64,000 nucleotides of DNA from assembly GCA_044508625.1 (NCBI GenBank), contig JBIQHJ010000004.1, positions 1 to 64,000 on the forward strand, written 5' to 3'. The notes beneath the pieces were generated by a model. That model ran no database searches. It saw only the letters and a program-made list of their open reading frames with translations, and was not told the DNA's origin. How positions within the stretch are numbered: the first letter of the stretch is position 1; each line of letters opens with the position of its first letter. Shown here one piece after another: positions 25,728 through 34,617 of this stretch. The stretch comes from Castellaniella sp044508625 (lineage in GTDB: Bacteria; Pseudomonadota; Gammaproteobacteria; Burkholderiales; Burkholderiaceae_B). The translations under genes were made by a program, and so were the position numbers.

Positions 25728-27206
25728 TCAGCGCATCACATAGAGATTGGCCGGTTCGACGCCGGTATTCACCCAGATGCTCTTCACTTCCAGGTACGAG
25801 CGTATGGCATCGATCCCGTTTTCCCGGCCCAGGCCGGAATCCTTGTAGCCGCCGAAGGGGGCCATGAAGCTCAATGCGCGATATGTGTTGATCCATAGCG
25901 TGCCGGACTGTACTTTCTCAGCCATCCTGAAGGCCCGGCCTATGTCGCGGGTCCAGACGCCGGCGCCGAGGCCGAATCGGGTGCCATTGGCTATTTCCGT
26001 CGCGTGTTCCTCGTCTCTGAACTTGATGACTGACAAGATGGGCCCGAAGACCTCCTCCTGGGCGATCCTCATCGAGTTCTCCACCCCGGTGAATATCGTG
26101 GGCTCGACGAACCAGCCATCCCCGCATTCGGGCCTGTCCGCGGGAACGCCGCCGGTCAGGAGATTTGCGCCGTCCTGCTTTGCCACGTCGATGTATTTCA
26201 ATACCTTCTCGTATTGCGGCTTGTTCGCAATAGGCCCCATCTGGGTGTCGAGATCGATCGGATTTCCCAATCTGGTATTGCGAGCCAGCGCCGCGAGTTT
26301 TTCCACGAATTCATCGTGAATTTTTTCCTGGAGCAGCAGCCGCGATCCCGCGATGCAGGTCTGGCCCGCAGCCGCGAAGATGCCGGAAATGGCGCCCCTG
26401 ACCGCATTATCGAGGTCGGCGTCTTCGAAAACGATGTTGGGGGACTTTCCCCCCAATTCGAGGCTGACGTGCTTGAGATGCCGGGCGGCCTGTTCGTTGA
26501 TTTTCCGACCGGTGGCATCCGAACCCGTGAAAGAGACCTTCCTGACGAGGGGGTGCTCGATGAGCGCGGCACCCACTTCCTTGCCGAATCCCGTGACGAC
26601 ATTGATCACGCCCGGTGGAAAGCCAGCCTCCTGCGCCAGGCTCGCGAACTCCAGGGTCGATGCCGATGCGAATTCGGAGGGCTTGATGACGACCGTGCAT
26701 CCGGCGGCGAGAGCGGCCACTATTTTCCATGTGGCGAGCAGCAGCGGTGAGTTCCATGCGGTGATGGCGACGACCACGCCAACCGGCTCGTAGCGCGTGA
26801 AATTGAAATATCCCTTTTTATCCAGGGGCACCGTGGAGCCTTCGATCTTGTCGGCCAGCCCGCCATAGTAGTAATACCATTGCGGGATATACCTTATCAT
26901 CGCCTCGGTTTCGGCGATCAGTTTGCCGTTGTCGGATATTTCTATTTCTGCCAGCCTCCTGGCATTCTTGGAAACCAGGTCGCCGAGCCGCCTCAGCAGG
27001 GCGCCGCGTTCAGTGGGCGTCATGGCGGACCAAGGGCCCTTGCTGAAAGCGTGATGCGCCGCCTGCACGGCGCGGTCGGCATCATCCTTTCCCCCTTCCG
27101 CTACTTGGCACCACGCTTTGGCGGTATAAGGATTGAAGCTTTCAAACCATTTCCCAGATACTGGATCCGTGTATTGGCCATTTATATACATTTTGTAGCG
27201 TTTCAT
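25728..27206 (-). CDS. Aldehyde dehydrogenase (NAD(P)+), betaine/aromatic-aldehyde type
   Basis: 492 residues, a standard ALDH length. Catalytic N152 (TAWNSP), E250 (SLELGGKSP) and C284 (AAGQTCIAG) are present, with the cofactor motif SFTGSDATGR at 225-234. Start at 27206 (AAGGAAA upstream) gives MKRYKMYINGQ; the longer frame to 27272 is less likely. It is the first gene of a four-gene minus operon with two aldolases and an FAH enzyme, and probably oxidises the aldehyde released by an aldolase. The promoter should lie in 27207-27585. Confidence 0.88.
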   Translation of the reverse strand: MKRYKMYINGQYTDPVSGKWFESFNPYTAKAWCQVAEGGKDDADRAVQAAHHAFSKGPWSAMTPTERGALLRRLGDLVSKNARRLAEIEISDNGKLIAETEAMIRYIPQWYYYYGGLADKIEGSTVPLDKKGYFNFTRYEPVGVVVAITAWNSPLLLATWKIVAALAAGCTVVIKPSEFASASTLEFASLAQEAGFPPGVINVVTGFGKEVGAALIEHPLVRKVSFTGSDATGRKINEQAARHLKHVSLELGGKSPNIVFEDADLDNAVRGAISGIFAAAGQTCIAGSRLLLQEKIHDEFVEKLAALARNTRLGNPIDLDTQMGPIANKPQYEKVLKYIDVAKQDGANLLTGGVPADRPECGDGWFVEPTIFTGVENSMRIAQEEVFGPILSVIKFRDEEHATEIANGTRFGLGAGVWTRDIGRAFRMAEKVQSGTLWINTYRALSFMAPFGGYKDSGLGRENGIDAIRSYLEVKSIWVNTGVEPANLYVMR

Positions 27207-27585
27207 GGGGATTGGTTTTCCTTGAATCCTGGTTTCCGATGAAATTCGAAGCGTGCCGCGGCGCAGGATCACCTGGCGCGAATCTTAAGGGGTGCTCTCT
27301 TCTGCCGATTCATTCTAGGATCGAGAAACTCGCCGAGCAACGCAGTCCAGGTCATAGCAGATATTCAGTGACGAGGATCTCGTGATATTCGCTTACGGGG
27401 CGAGTCGAACGCATGAATATTGCTTGTGCAGATCGTGCGTCCATCTCCGCGCGTGAGGAAAACGGGCGGATATGCGGGGTGCTGGATGGTCGGACGCAGC
27501 GTACGGCCATGGCGCCAGGCGCGGGGCTGCGCTCGTCTGGGCCGGCGCTTGCGAGGCCGGCGGCGGCAGGATGAGAGGCGTGTCC
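27207..27585. other. Gap between ALDH promoter and dienelactone hydrolase 3' end
   Basis: No gene is supportable. It must carry the promoter of the minus-strand aldehyde dehydrogenase operon. The heptamer GATATTC occurs at 27360-27366 and 27384-27390, flanking the short inverted repeat ACGAG/CTCGT; this could be a regulator site but is weak. Confidence 0.35.
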
Positions 27586-28473
27586 CTACGTCAAATACCG
27601 CCTGAACCACTCGATGCTGCGGCTCCAGGCGAGCTCGGCCGCCTCGCGGTCGTAGCGCGGGGTCGAGTCGTTGTGGAAGCCGTGGTTCACGCCCGGGTAG
27701 ATGTGGGCCTCGTAGGTCTTGCCGGCGGCCTTGAGCGCCGCCTCGTAGGCCGGCCATCCGGCGTTGACCCGGGTGTCGAGCCCGGCGTAGTGCAGCAGCA
27801 GGGGCGCCTGGATCCTCGGCACGTCCTCGGGGCGCGGCTGCATGCCGTAGAAGGGGACGGCCGCGGACAGCTCGGGGTAGGCGACCGCCGCGGCGTTGGC
27901 GACGCCGCCGCCGTAGCAGAAGCCGATGATGCCGGTTTTCCCCGTGGTGCCGGCGATGGTGGGCAGGAACTCGATGGCGGCAAAGAAATCGTTCATCAGC
28001 TTTTCGGGGTCGATCTGCTGCTGCAGCTCGCGGCCCTTGTCGTCGTTGCCGGGGTAGCCGCCCTTGGCGCTGAGCCCGTCGGGCGCCAGCGCCATGAAGC
28101 CGGCCTTGGCGAGGCGCCGCGCGACGTCCTCGATGTAGGGATTGAGGCCGCGATTCTCGTGGACGACCACCACGCCCGGGACCTTGCCCGCGGCCTTGGC
28201 GGGCCTGACCAGGTAGGCGCGCACCGTGCCGTTGCCCTTGGGCGAGGGGTAGGAGACGTATTCGGGGAGGATGTCCGGATCGGTGAACGAGACCTGCTCG
28301 GCCAGGGCGTAGTCGGGGCTCAGGGCGGCGAGCAGGGCGGAGGCGGTCAGGCCGCCGGCGGCGAACCTGGCCGCGCGGCCGAGGAATTCGCGTTTGCCGA
28401 TGAGGCCGTGCGCGTAGAAATCATAGAGTTCCAGCAGCTCCGGCGCGAAATCTTTTGCGGTCAACCTGGACAT
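27586..28473 (-). CDS. Dienelactone hydrolase-family protein with N-terminal extension
   Basis: 295 residues, about 60 longer than classic dienelactone hydrolases because of an N-terminal extension with a KREFLGRAARFAAGG segment and hydrophobic stretch (27-52), probably a twin-arginine-like export signal. The core has HENRG (105-109), nucleophile C186 in GFCYGGG, D233 and H264 (GVNHGF), so the Cys-His-Asp triad is complete. This export-tagged DLH group is common in proteobacteria; its substrate is not established. Divergent from the MFS gene at 28569 across 95 bp that contains 7-bp inverted arms at 28487-28493 and 28531-28537. Confidence 0.85.
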   Translation of the reverse strand: MSRLTAKDFAPELLELYDFYAHGLIGKREFLGRAARFAAGGLTASALLAALSPDYALAEQVSFTDPDILPEYVSYPSPKGNGTVRAYLVRPAKAAGKVPGVVVVHENRGLNPYIEDVARRLAKAGFMALAPDGLSAKGGYPGNDDKGRELQQQIDPEKLMNDFFAAIEFLPTIAGTTGKTGIIGFCYGGGVANAAAVAYPELSAAVPFYGMQPRPEDVPRIQAPLLLHYAGLDTRVNAGWPAYEAALKAAGKTYEAHIYPGVNHGFHNDSTPRYDREAAELAWSRSIEWFRRYLT

Positions 28474-28568
28474 GGCGATCCTCCCGAGCCTGCAATCGGC
28501 TATGGTAGAGGTTCATATTATGTGAGGCGCGCAGGCTGGTAAAGCACCGTCTGCCGCCGCCCCCTTTC

Positions 28569-29879
28569 ATGCCCGATGCCAGCCTGCCGCCGCGTCCGGG
28601 GCGCTCCGCGCCCGCCGCCCCGTCCGCGATCCCGACCCCCGACGATTACTATCGCTTGACCGTCCCCCTGATGCTGACTGTGGCGCTGGTCGGCGTGTTC
28701 GCCTTCCTCCAGGTCTATTCGGTGCAGTCGATCCTGCCGCAGTTGCAGCAGGACCTGAACGCCTCGGTGGTCGAGATCGGCAACGCGGTGGGGATGACGG
28801 TGCTGGCCGTGGCCTTGATTTCCCCGTTCATCGGCATGCTGTCCGACGCGATGGGCCGCAAATGGCTGATCGTGGCCTCGGTCTTCGCGCTGGGCGTGCC
28901 GACGGCGCTGATGACGCAGGTGGAAACCGTCCAGGGACTCTTGATCCTGCGCTTCCTCCAGGGGCTCGCCGTGCCCGGTATATCCGTGGTGCTGATCGCC
29001 TATATCGGCGAGGAGTTCCGCGGGACTTCGATGGTGCGGGTCATGACCGGCTATGTGACCGGCACCGTGCTGGGCGGTTTCCTGGGGCGCTTCCTCATGG
29101 GGCATTTCACCGAGTACATGGACTGGCGCACGGCCTTCGGCGTGATGGCCGCGCTGAACCTCGCGGGCACCTGGGTGGTGTGGCGCGGCCTGCCCGCATC
29201 GCGCCATTTCGCCGTCAATGCGCGCTTTTCCGGCAGCCTCGCCACCCTGGGGCAGCTCCTGCGCAATCCCGCGCTGCGGGCCGCGTGCGTGCTGGGATTC
29301 ACGATCCTGTTCTCGCTGGTGGGGCTGTTCACCTTCGTCAACCTGCACCTGGCGGCCGCTCCCTATCATTTCGGCCCGGGCGACCTGGCCAATATTTTCA
29401 GCGTGTATCTGCTGGGCGTGATCGTCACGCCCCTGGCCGGGCGCCTCATCCCGCGCATCGGCGCGCGGCGCACGGTGCTGCTGGCCGTGGCCGTTTCGAT
29501 GCTGGGCGTGCTGGGCTCGCTCGCGCCTTCGGCGCGGGGCATCGTGGCGGCCCTGGCGGTGGCCGCCTGCGGGGTGTTCGTGACGCAGTCCTCCACCATG
29601 AGCTTCATCGCCCGCCGGGTCACCCATGGCCGCTCGCTCGCCAGCGGCCTGTATTACTCCAGCTACTACTGTGGAGGTTTCGCCGGCGCCTGGGCCTGCG
29701 GCGTCGCCTACACCCTCGGAGGATGGCCGGGGACCGTCGCCGCCATCGCCGCGGCCCTGGCCGCGGGGTGGCTCATCGCCTGGCGCTTCATGCCGGGGCC
29801 GATGCCGCCCTGGCAGCCCGGGCAATATGGCAGGCAGGAGCCACCCGCGCCGCCTGGCGGTCAGCAGCCGCCGGCCTGA
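28569..29879 (+). CDS. MFS transporter
   Basis: 436 residues with 12 predicted helices. The conserved loop after helix 2 reads GMLSDAMGRKWLI, the MFS G-x-L-(S/A)-D-x-x-G-R-(K/R) motif. The length and the N-terminal half resemble YnfM/arabinose-efflux-type MFS proteins. Proline-rich C-terminus after residue 415 is likely cytoplasmic tail. Substrate unknown. Head to head with the dienelactone hydrolase gene, convergent with the MocR gene, and followed by a 22-bp repeat array. Confidence 0.83.
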   Translation: MPDASLPPRPGRSAPAAPSAIPTPDDYYRLTVPLMLTVALVGVFAFLQVYSVQSILPQLQQDLNASVVEIGNAVGMTVLAVALISPFIGMLSDAMGRKWLIVASVFALGVPTALMTQVETVQGLLILRFLQGLAVPGISVVLIAYIGEEFRGTSMVRVMTGYVTGTVLGGFLGRFLMGHFTEYMDWRTAFGVMAALNLAGTWVVWRGLPASRHFAVNARFSGSLATLGQLLRNPALRAACVLGFTILFSLVGLFTFVNLHLAAAPYHFGPGDLANIFSVYLLGVIVTPLAGRLIPRIGARRTVLLAVAVSMLGVLGSLAPSARGIVAALAVAACGVFVTQSSTMSFIARRVTHGRSLASGLYYSSYYCGGFAGAWACGVAYTLGGWPGTVAAIAAALAAGWLIAWRFMPGPMPPWQPGQYGRQEPPAPPGGQQPPA

Positions 29880-29895
29880 CGCGGGGCCCGGCGCA

Positions 29896-29972
29896 GGCCT
29901 GATGTGGATCCGGTGCAGGACTGACGCGGATCCGGCGCGGGACTGGCGCAGGCCCGATGCGGATCCGACGCA
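29896..29972. repeat. 22-bp imperfect tandem repeat array in a convergent gap
   Basis: Units at 29896-29917, 29918-29939 and 29951-29972, with an 11-bp half unit at 29940-29950. The shared core is GGATCCG(G/A)(T/C)GC. It occupies the gap between the convergent MFS and MocR genes (29879/30010). The unit length is not a multiple of three and no spacers exist, so it is neither coding nor CRISPR. Confidence 0.65.
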
Positions 29973-30009
29973 AGCCCGGCCCGGCCGGAAAACCTGGGCG
30001 CCCCTCGAA

Positions 30010-31482
30010 TCAGGCGATGGAGCCCAGGGCGGGCGTCTTGCCCGCGGAGAGGCGGTGGGCGATCAGGCGCAGGGGCAGCTCCAGGGCCTGGCGTTCGTGC
30101 GCGCGGCCGAGGCTCAGGCGCAGGGCCTGCGGGACCGGGCCGTCGCCGATCACGAAATGGGAGGCGGGCGAGACCTGGATGCCCTGGCGGTAGAGCTCGG
30201 CGCTGATGTCCCCGGGGCGCATGGTCCCCGTTTCCACCCATACGTGATAAGTTGGCGTGCTCGAGGAAGTGCGCAGCGCCGACCCGAGGATGCGTTTCGC
30301 CATCTGGACGCGCTGGGTCGCCTCGGCCCGGTGCAGGGCGACGCATCGTTCGGCGCGGCCCGAGTCGATGAGGCGGGTGGCGAACGACATCTGCAGGGCC
30401 GGGGCGGTCCAGCCCAGCATGAACAGGGCGTCCCGGATCCTGGGGAGCAGGGATGCGGGCGCCGAGACGTAGCCGACGCGCAGGCCCGCGGCGATGGTCT
30501 TGGACAGGCTGGTGACGAGGATGGTGCTATCGGGCCAGGAGGCGGCCAGGGGAGGGGCGTCGCTGCCCCCGAACAGGCCGTAGATGTCGTCCTCGATGAT
30601 GGGGATGGCCGCCGCCTCGGCGAGCTTGCCCAGCAGGGCCTTGCAGCGTTCCGAGTAGGTGACGGTGGTGGGGTTGTGGGTGACGGGGGTACAGACGATG
30701 GCCTTGGGCGAATGCCGCCGGATCAGGTCGGGCAGCGTGTCCACGAGTAGTCCGCCGTCGTCGACCTCCACGCCGACCAGCTTGATGCGCAGGAGCTGGC
30801 CGATGCGCCTGAGTCCGGTGTAGTTCAGGCGTTCGCACAGGACGGTGTCCCCGGGCTGGGTCAGTGCCGACAGGCAAACCAGCAGGGCCTCGTGGGCGCC
30901 TTGCGTGATCAGGACCTGGTCGGGTGTCGCGGCCAGGCCCCGCAGGGCCATCCACTTGCAGGCGGCCTGGCGATGCGCGGCCTCGCCGGGAATGGGCTCG
31001 TAGTCGAATGCGCGATTGGTCGCGGGCCCGTCGTGCGCGAGCTCGCGCAGGTTTTCCTGCAGGAGATCCATGACCACGGATACGGGCGGCGCATTCAGGG
31101 ACAGGTCCTGCGTCTCGATGTCGGCATCGGGGACGGCGGCCGGCGCGGCCTGGGCGGCATTCCGGTCGACGATGAAGGTGCCGCTGCCCGCGCGCGCGGC
31201 CACCAGGCCCCTGTGCGTGGCCAGGCCGATGGCCTTGGTCACCGTGGCGATGGTGACACCGAGGTATTTTGCGATGTCCCGCTGGGGCGGCAGGCGCATG
31301 CCGGGCTGCAGGAAACCCTCGGAGATGCCGAGCTCGATCGCCTGCGCGAGCGCGGCGTACTTGGTGGTGCCGCCGAGCTCGAGCCGGGGGACCCATTGCC
31401 CGATCAGGGGCTGGCGGTGCATGGCGTCCAGCCCGGCGCCGGTCCGGCGATTCGTAGCGGGTCCCTGGCTCGAGTCTGCCAT
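30010..31482 (-). CDS. MocR-type regulator (GntR HTH fused to PLP aminotransferase domain)
   Basis: 490 residues from ATG 31482 with GGAGGAATT upstream. A GntR winged HTH spans about 40-105 (KYAALAQAIELGISEGFLQP, LPPQRDIAKYLGVTIATVTK). An aminotransferase fold-type I domain covers 130-485 with PLP-binding N270, D298/Y301 region and lysine K328 in TSLSKTIAAGLRVGY. MocR regulators sense amino acids or PLP-linked ligands. It is the last gene of the operon after dctP-, dctQ- and dctM-type genes (14-bp gap). The perfect palindrome at 34403-34435 is its most likely operator; the regulon would include the divergent hydantoinase/enamidase genes. Confidence 0.88.
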   Translation of the reverse strand: MADSSQGPATNRRTGAGLDAMHRQPLIGQWVPRLELGGTTKYAALAQAIELGISEGFLQPGMRLPPQRDIAKYLGVTIATVTKAIGLATHRGLVAARAGSGTFIVDRNAAQAAPAAVPDADIETQDLSLNAPPVSVVMDLLQENLRELAHDGPATNRAFDYEPIPGEAAHRQAACKWMALRGLAATPDQVLITQGAHEALLVCLSALTQPGDTVLCERLNYTGLRRIGQLLRIKLVGVEVDDGGLLVDTLPDLIRRHSPKAIVCTPVTHNPTTVTYSERCKALLGKLAEAAAIPIIEDDIYGLFGGSDAPPLAASWPDSTILVTSLSKTIAAGLRVGYVSAPASLLPRIRDALFMLGWTAPALQMSFATRLIDSGRAERCVALHRAEATQRVQMAKRILGSALRTSSSTPTYHVWVETGTMRPGDISAELYRQGIQVSPASHFVIGDGPVPQALRLSLGRAHERQALELPLRLIAHRLSAGKTPALGSIA

Positions 31483-31496
31483 ACAGAATTCCTCCA

Positions 31497-32756
31497 TCAC
31501 CATCCGATGGTCAGCCAGGTGGCTCCGGGCATGAACATGAGACTCAATAATACGATAAACACCGCGACGACAAACGGCAGGGTGCCCTTGAACACCCGCA
31601 GGACGGGCACCTTGCTCACCGCGCTGATGACGAACAGGTTCAGCCCGATCGGCGGCGTGATGACGGCGAGTTCCATGTTCAGGATCAGCAGCACGGCGAA
31701 ATGGACCAGGTCGATGCCGGAGGCGGACAGCAGGGGCATCAGGATCGGCATGGTGATCAGGATGACCGAGATGACCTCGAGGAACATGCCCAGGACCAGG
31801 AAGAAGATCATCAGCGCCGTGATGAGCTGCCAGCCCGCCAGGTCCATGGCCGAAATGTGTTCGAAGATCGCATGCGGCAGTCGCACGGCCGTCAGCGCGT
31901 AGCTGAAGATCGTCGCACCGGCGATGATCAGCAGGATCATCCCCGCCGTGGATGCGGACAGCGTGAGCATCGCCGGCAGGCGGCCGAGCGGCGTGCGGTA
32001 GACGAAAAGCGCCAGCAGCAGCGCGTAGATGCACGCGACGGCGGACGCCTCGGTGGGTGTGAAATAGCCCGAGTAGATCCCGCCCAGGATGATGACGGGC
32101 AGGATGAGGACGCCTCCCGCCTCCCGGACCGTCCGCATCCGGACGCTCATGGGCTGCTTGGGCGACGGGGCCACCTGCGAGCGGGCGCCCATCACGTAGG
32201 CGAAGATGATCAGCAGCGCGGCCAGCGCGAGGCCTGGCAGGGTCGCGGCCTTGAAGAGCGCGGCGATGGACGTTTCCGTCACCATTCCGTAGATGATCAG
32301 GGGGATCGAGGGAGGAAGGACGATGCCCAGGCCGCCGGCCGTGGCGATCAGGCCGACCGAGAACGTCCGGTTGTAGCCCCGCTGGAGCATCTCCGGGATC
32401 ATCACCGAGCCCACGGCGGCGGCCGTCGCCGCCGAGGAGCCGCAGATCGTGGAGAAGAATATCGTGGCGGTGACGGCCACCACCGGCAGCCCGCCTCGCC
32501 GGTGCCCGATCCAGGCGTCGACCATGTCGATGAGCTTGTGGGTCGCGCCGCTGCGGTTGAGGATTTCAGCCGACAGGATGAAGAACGGGATCGAGAGCAT
32601 CGTCGTCGAGTTGAGCGAGCCGAACAGGACGGATGCGAAGGTGCTCGGATATTCCCCCGCCGTGACGATGTAGGCCAGCCCGGCCAGCGCCAGGGTGAAG
32701 GCCACGGGGGTCCCGATGAGCAGGCCGAAGCCCAATATGCCGAAGGTCGAGTACAT
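31497..32756 (-). CDS. TRAP transporter large permease (DctM family)
   Basis: 419 residues, strongly hydrophobic throughout. Family marks are ILSAEILNRSGATHKLIDMV near 60-79, TICGSSAATAAAVGSVMIPE, GIVLPPSIPLIIYGMV and the C-terminal ELAVITPPIGLNLFVIS. It is downstream of dctQ by 52 bp and upstream of the MocR regulator by 14 bp. Import substrate is probably the acid or cyclic amide degraded by the divergent operon. Confidence 0.89.
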   Translation of the reverse strand: MYSTFGILGFGLLIGTPVAFTLALAGLAYIVTAGEYPSTFASVLFGSLNSTTMLSIPFFILSAEILNRSGATHKLIDMVDAWIGHRRGGLPVVAVTATIFFSTICGSSAATAAAVGSVMIPEMLQRGYNRTFSVGLIATAGGLGIVLPPSIPLIIYGMVTETSIAALFKAATLPGLALAALLIIFAYVMGARSQVAPSPKQPMSVRMRTVREAGGVLILPVIILGGIYSGYFTPTEASAVACIYALLLALFVYRTPLGRLPAMLTLSASTAGMILLIIAGATIFSYALTAVRLPHAIFEHISAMDLAGWQLITALMIFFLVLGMFLEVISVILITMPILMPLLSASGIDLVHFAVLLILNMELAVITPPIGLNLFVISAVSKVPVLRVFKGTLPFVVAVFIVLLSLMFMPGATWLTIGW

Positions 32757-32808
32757 GAGCGGTGGCTACTGTGTCGTGGGTCGAAGGGGCCGTGCGATGC
32801 GGCGGCGG

Positions 32809-33393
32809 TCAGATGCTCATGACGCCGGACTGCGGATCGCCGGCCGCCTGGCTGGACGCGGGACGGGTGCCCGCCTCGAGGGTGGAACCGAGATGGGCGA
32901 GGGCGTGCACCAGCATCAGGAAGCCGCCCGCCGGCATGATGAGCTGCGGTATCCACATGGGGATGCTGATGATCCCCAGCGTGCTGTCGCCGAACGTCAG
33001 GCTCTCGTCGATCAGCAGGTAGCCCGAGTAGCAGAGGGCCGCCGTCACGATGATGACGAGCAGGTCGCTGGTGACGTTCATCAGGAAGGCCACCTTCGGC
33101 GGGCTGATCATCGCCAGGACGTCGACGCGGACGTGGATGTTGCGCTGTATGCCCACGCCCGCCGTCAGAAAGACGCTCCATATGGCGCAGAAGCTCGCGA
33201 TTTCATACAGACCGCTGAGGCTCAGGTCCATGAGGCGCAGCACGATCTGGATGAAGACCAGCAAGGAGGCGACGAGCAGCAGCAGCCCGCCCACCTGGTC
33301 TTCGATCCACTCCACCGTGCCGAGGACCTTGCGGAATATCCCCGGCCGGTCCCCCGGGTGCCGGACATCGGTTTCGCGGCCGTCGTTCGTCAT
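32809..33393 (-). CDS. TRAP transporter small permease (DctQ family)
   Basis: 194 residues from ATG 33393, which overlaps the binding-protein stop by 4 nt. Four membrane segments, at about 40-60 (LLLLVASLLVFIQIVLRLM), 72-92, 110-135 and 150-175. EIASFCAIWSVFLTAGVGIQ is typical of the DctQ second helix region. Partner of the DctM protein at 31497. Confidence 0.87.
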   Translation of the reverse strand: MTNDGRETDVRHPGDRPGIFRKVLGTVEWIEDQVGGLLLLVASLLVFIQIVLRLMDLSLSGLYEIASFCAIWSVFLTAGVGIQRNIHVRVDVLAMISPPKVAFLMNVTSDLLVIIVTAALCYSGYLLIDESLTFGDSTLGIISIPMWIPQLIMPAGGFLMLVHALAHLGSTLEAGTRPASSQAAGDPQSGVMSI

Positions 33394-34367
33394 TTGCGCA
33401 GCTTCTCGATCAGGGCCTTGGCCTCCGGGCTCTGGGCCGACTCGGCGGCCCGGGCGAAGCTTTGCCAGGCGGCCTTGTCGGCGTCGGTGGATTCGGTCCA
33501 TTTCATGCCCCCGTCCTGCAGCTTCTGCTCCCACTGCCGGATGTTCTCGAGCGCCGTGCCGTGGTTCCATCGTTCCGCCTCCTTGGCGGCGCGCATGAAG
33601 GCCTCACGCTGCTGCGCGTCCAGCTTGTCCAGGCTTTTCTGGTTGGCGACCACGGCATAGCCGCCCTGGCCGAACATCAGCTTGTTGCCGTATTCGAGGA
33701 CCTCGTTCCATTTCGCGGGCCCCACGTAGGTCGGCGTGGTCAGCACGGAATCGGCCACCCCCTGCTGTAGCGCGAGGTACACCTCGGTGGCCGGGATGGC
33801 GACCGCCGTGGCGTTGACCGAGCCCAGCCCGGCCTCCAGCGGCCGCGAAGGCGCGACCCGGACCTTGCGGCCGGTCATGTCCTTGGGGGCCGTGATGGGC
33901 GCCCCCTTGCTGAACAGGTAGACCGGGCCGTCGTGCCAGATCGCCAGGCCCGTCATGCCGCGAGAGGACAGCCTGGACAGGAGCTCGTCGCCGACCGGGC
34001 CCGCGAGCTTCTGGACGGCATCCTCGGGGCTGGAGTACAGGAGCGGCTGGTAGAAGACATCCCAGGCCTTGTCGATGGACGAAAAGTAGCTGGTGTAGGG
34101 AGCGATGATGTCCACCTGGCCGCGGGCCACGGCCCGGATCTCGTCGACGGTGGGGACGAGCTGGCCGCCGGGATAGACCTCCACGACGACGCTGCCCTTG
34201 GTGTATTCCTTGACCAGGTCGGCGAATTTCTTGGCGCTTTGGCCCTTGATGGCGGTTTCCGGGGCCTCGTGCGCGAACTTGAGGACGATCGGATCCGCCG
34301 CCAGGGCTGGCGCGGCCAAGGCGCACAGGCATGTGAGGGCGGCGAGATTCGCGAGTTTGCTGAGCAT
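33390..34367 (-). CDS. TRAP transporter periplasmic solute-binding protein (DctP family)
   Basis: 325 residues with a signal peptide (LANLAALTCLCALAAPALAA, cleavage near residue 24). The mature domain starts IVLKFAHEAPETAIKGQSA and contains DMTGRKVRVAPSRPLEAGLG, the Arg-containing carboxylate-binding region, then the dimer/closure segment. First gene of the dctP-Q-M-mocR operon; GGAGACGCCTACC precedes the ATG. The promoter region to its right is shared with the divergent aminotransferase operon. Confidence 0.88.
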   Translation of the reverse strand: MLSKLANLAALTCLCALAAPALAADPIVLKFAHEAPETAIKGQSAKKFADLVKEYTKGSVVVEVYPGGQLVPTVDEIRAVARGQVDIIAPYTSYFSSIDKAWDVFYQPLLYSSPEDAVQKLAGPVGDELLSRLSSRGMTGLAIWHDGPVYLFSKGAPITAPKDMTGRKVRVAPSRPLEAGLGSVNATAVAIPATEVYLALQQGVADSVLTTPTYVGPAKWNEVLEYGNKLMFGQGGYAVVANQKSLDKLDAQQREAFMRAAKEAERWNHGTALENIRQWEQKLQDGGMKWTESTDADKAAWQSFARAAESAQSPEAKALIEKLRK

Positions 34368-34402
34368 GGTAGGCGTCTCCTGGAATAGGATTGATGTCTT
34401 GG

Positions 34403-34448
34403 TATCGGCATAAAATCATATTATTTATGCCGATAGAATAGGTATAAA
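34403..34448. promoter_or_regulatory. Probable MocR operator: perfect 12-bp inverted repeat plus third half-site
   Basis: TATCGGCATAAA (34403-34414) and TTTATGCCGATA (34424-34435) are perfect arms with a 9-bp spacer. A third half-site, GGTATAAA (34441-34448), matches the core GGCATAAA at seven of eight positions. The site lies 36-80 bp upstream of the TRAP dctP-type start and about 170 bp upstream of the divergent aminotransferase gene. No other linked regulator than the MocR protein at 30010 fits. Binding is inferred. Confidence 0.6.
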
Positions 34449-34546
34449 TACTAGGGTGTTGTGCAGGATAATCCTGTTGATATGATAGTGCGAATGCGTG
34501 CGCCCCCAGTTGGGAATGATTCCTGGTTTTTGTTCATTCCAAAAAT

Positions 34547-34596
34547 ACTAGTTGACTTGAATATTTGTACCCATTAATCTGCGTCATTGAACTAGT
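34547..34596 (+). promoter_or_regulatory. Promoter of aminotransferase/hydantoinase operon, flanked by ACTAGTT inverted sites
   Basis: TTGACT (34552-34557) and TAATCT (34575-34580) are 17 bp apart and make a reasonable sigma-70 promoter. ACTAGTT (34547-34553) and AACTAGT (34590-34596) lie on either side in inverted orientation, their centres 44 bp apart (about four helical turns). They may be a second operator pair. GGAGAG precedes the ATG at 34618. Confidence 0.45.
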
Positions 34597-34617
34597 CTAT
34601 TTTTCAGGAGAGCTGAG

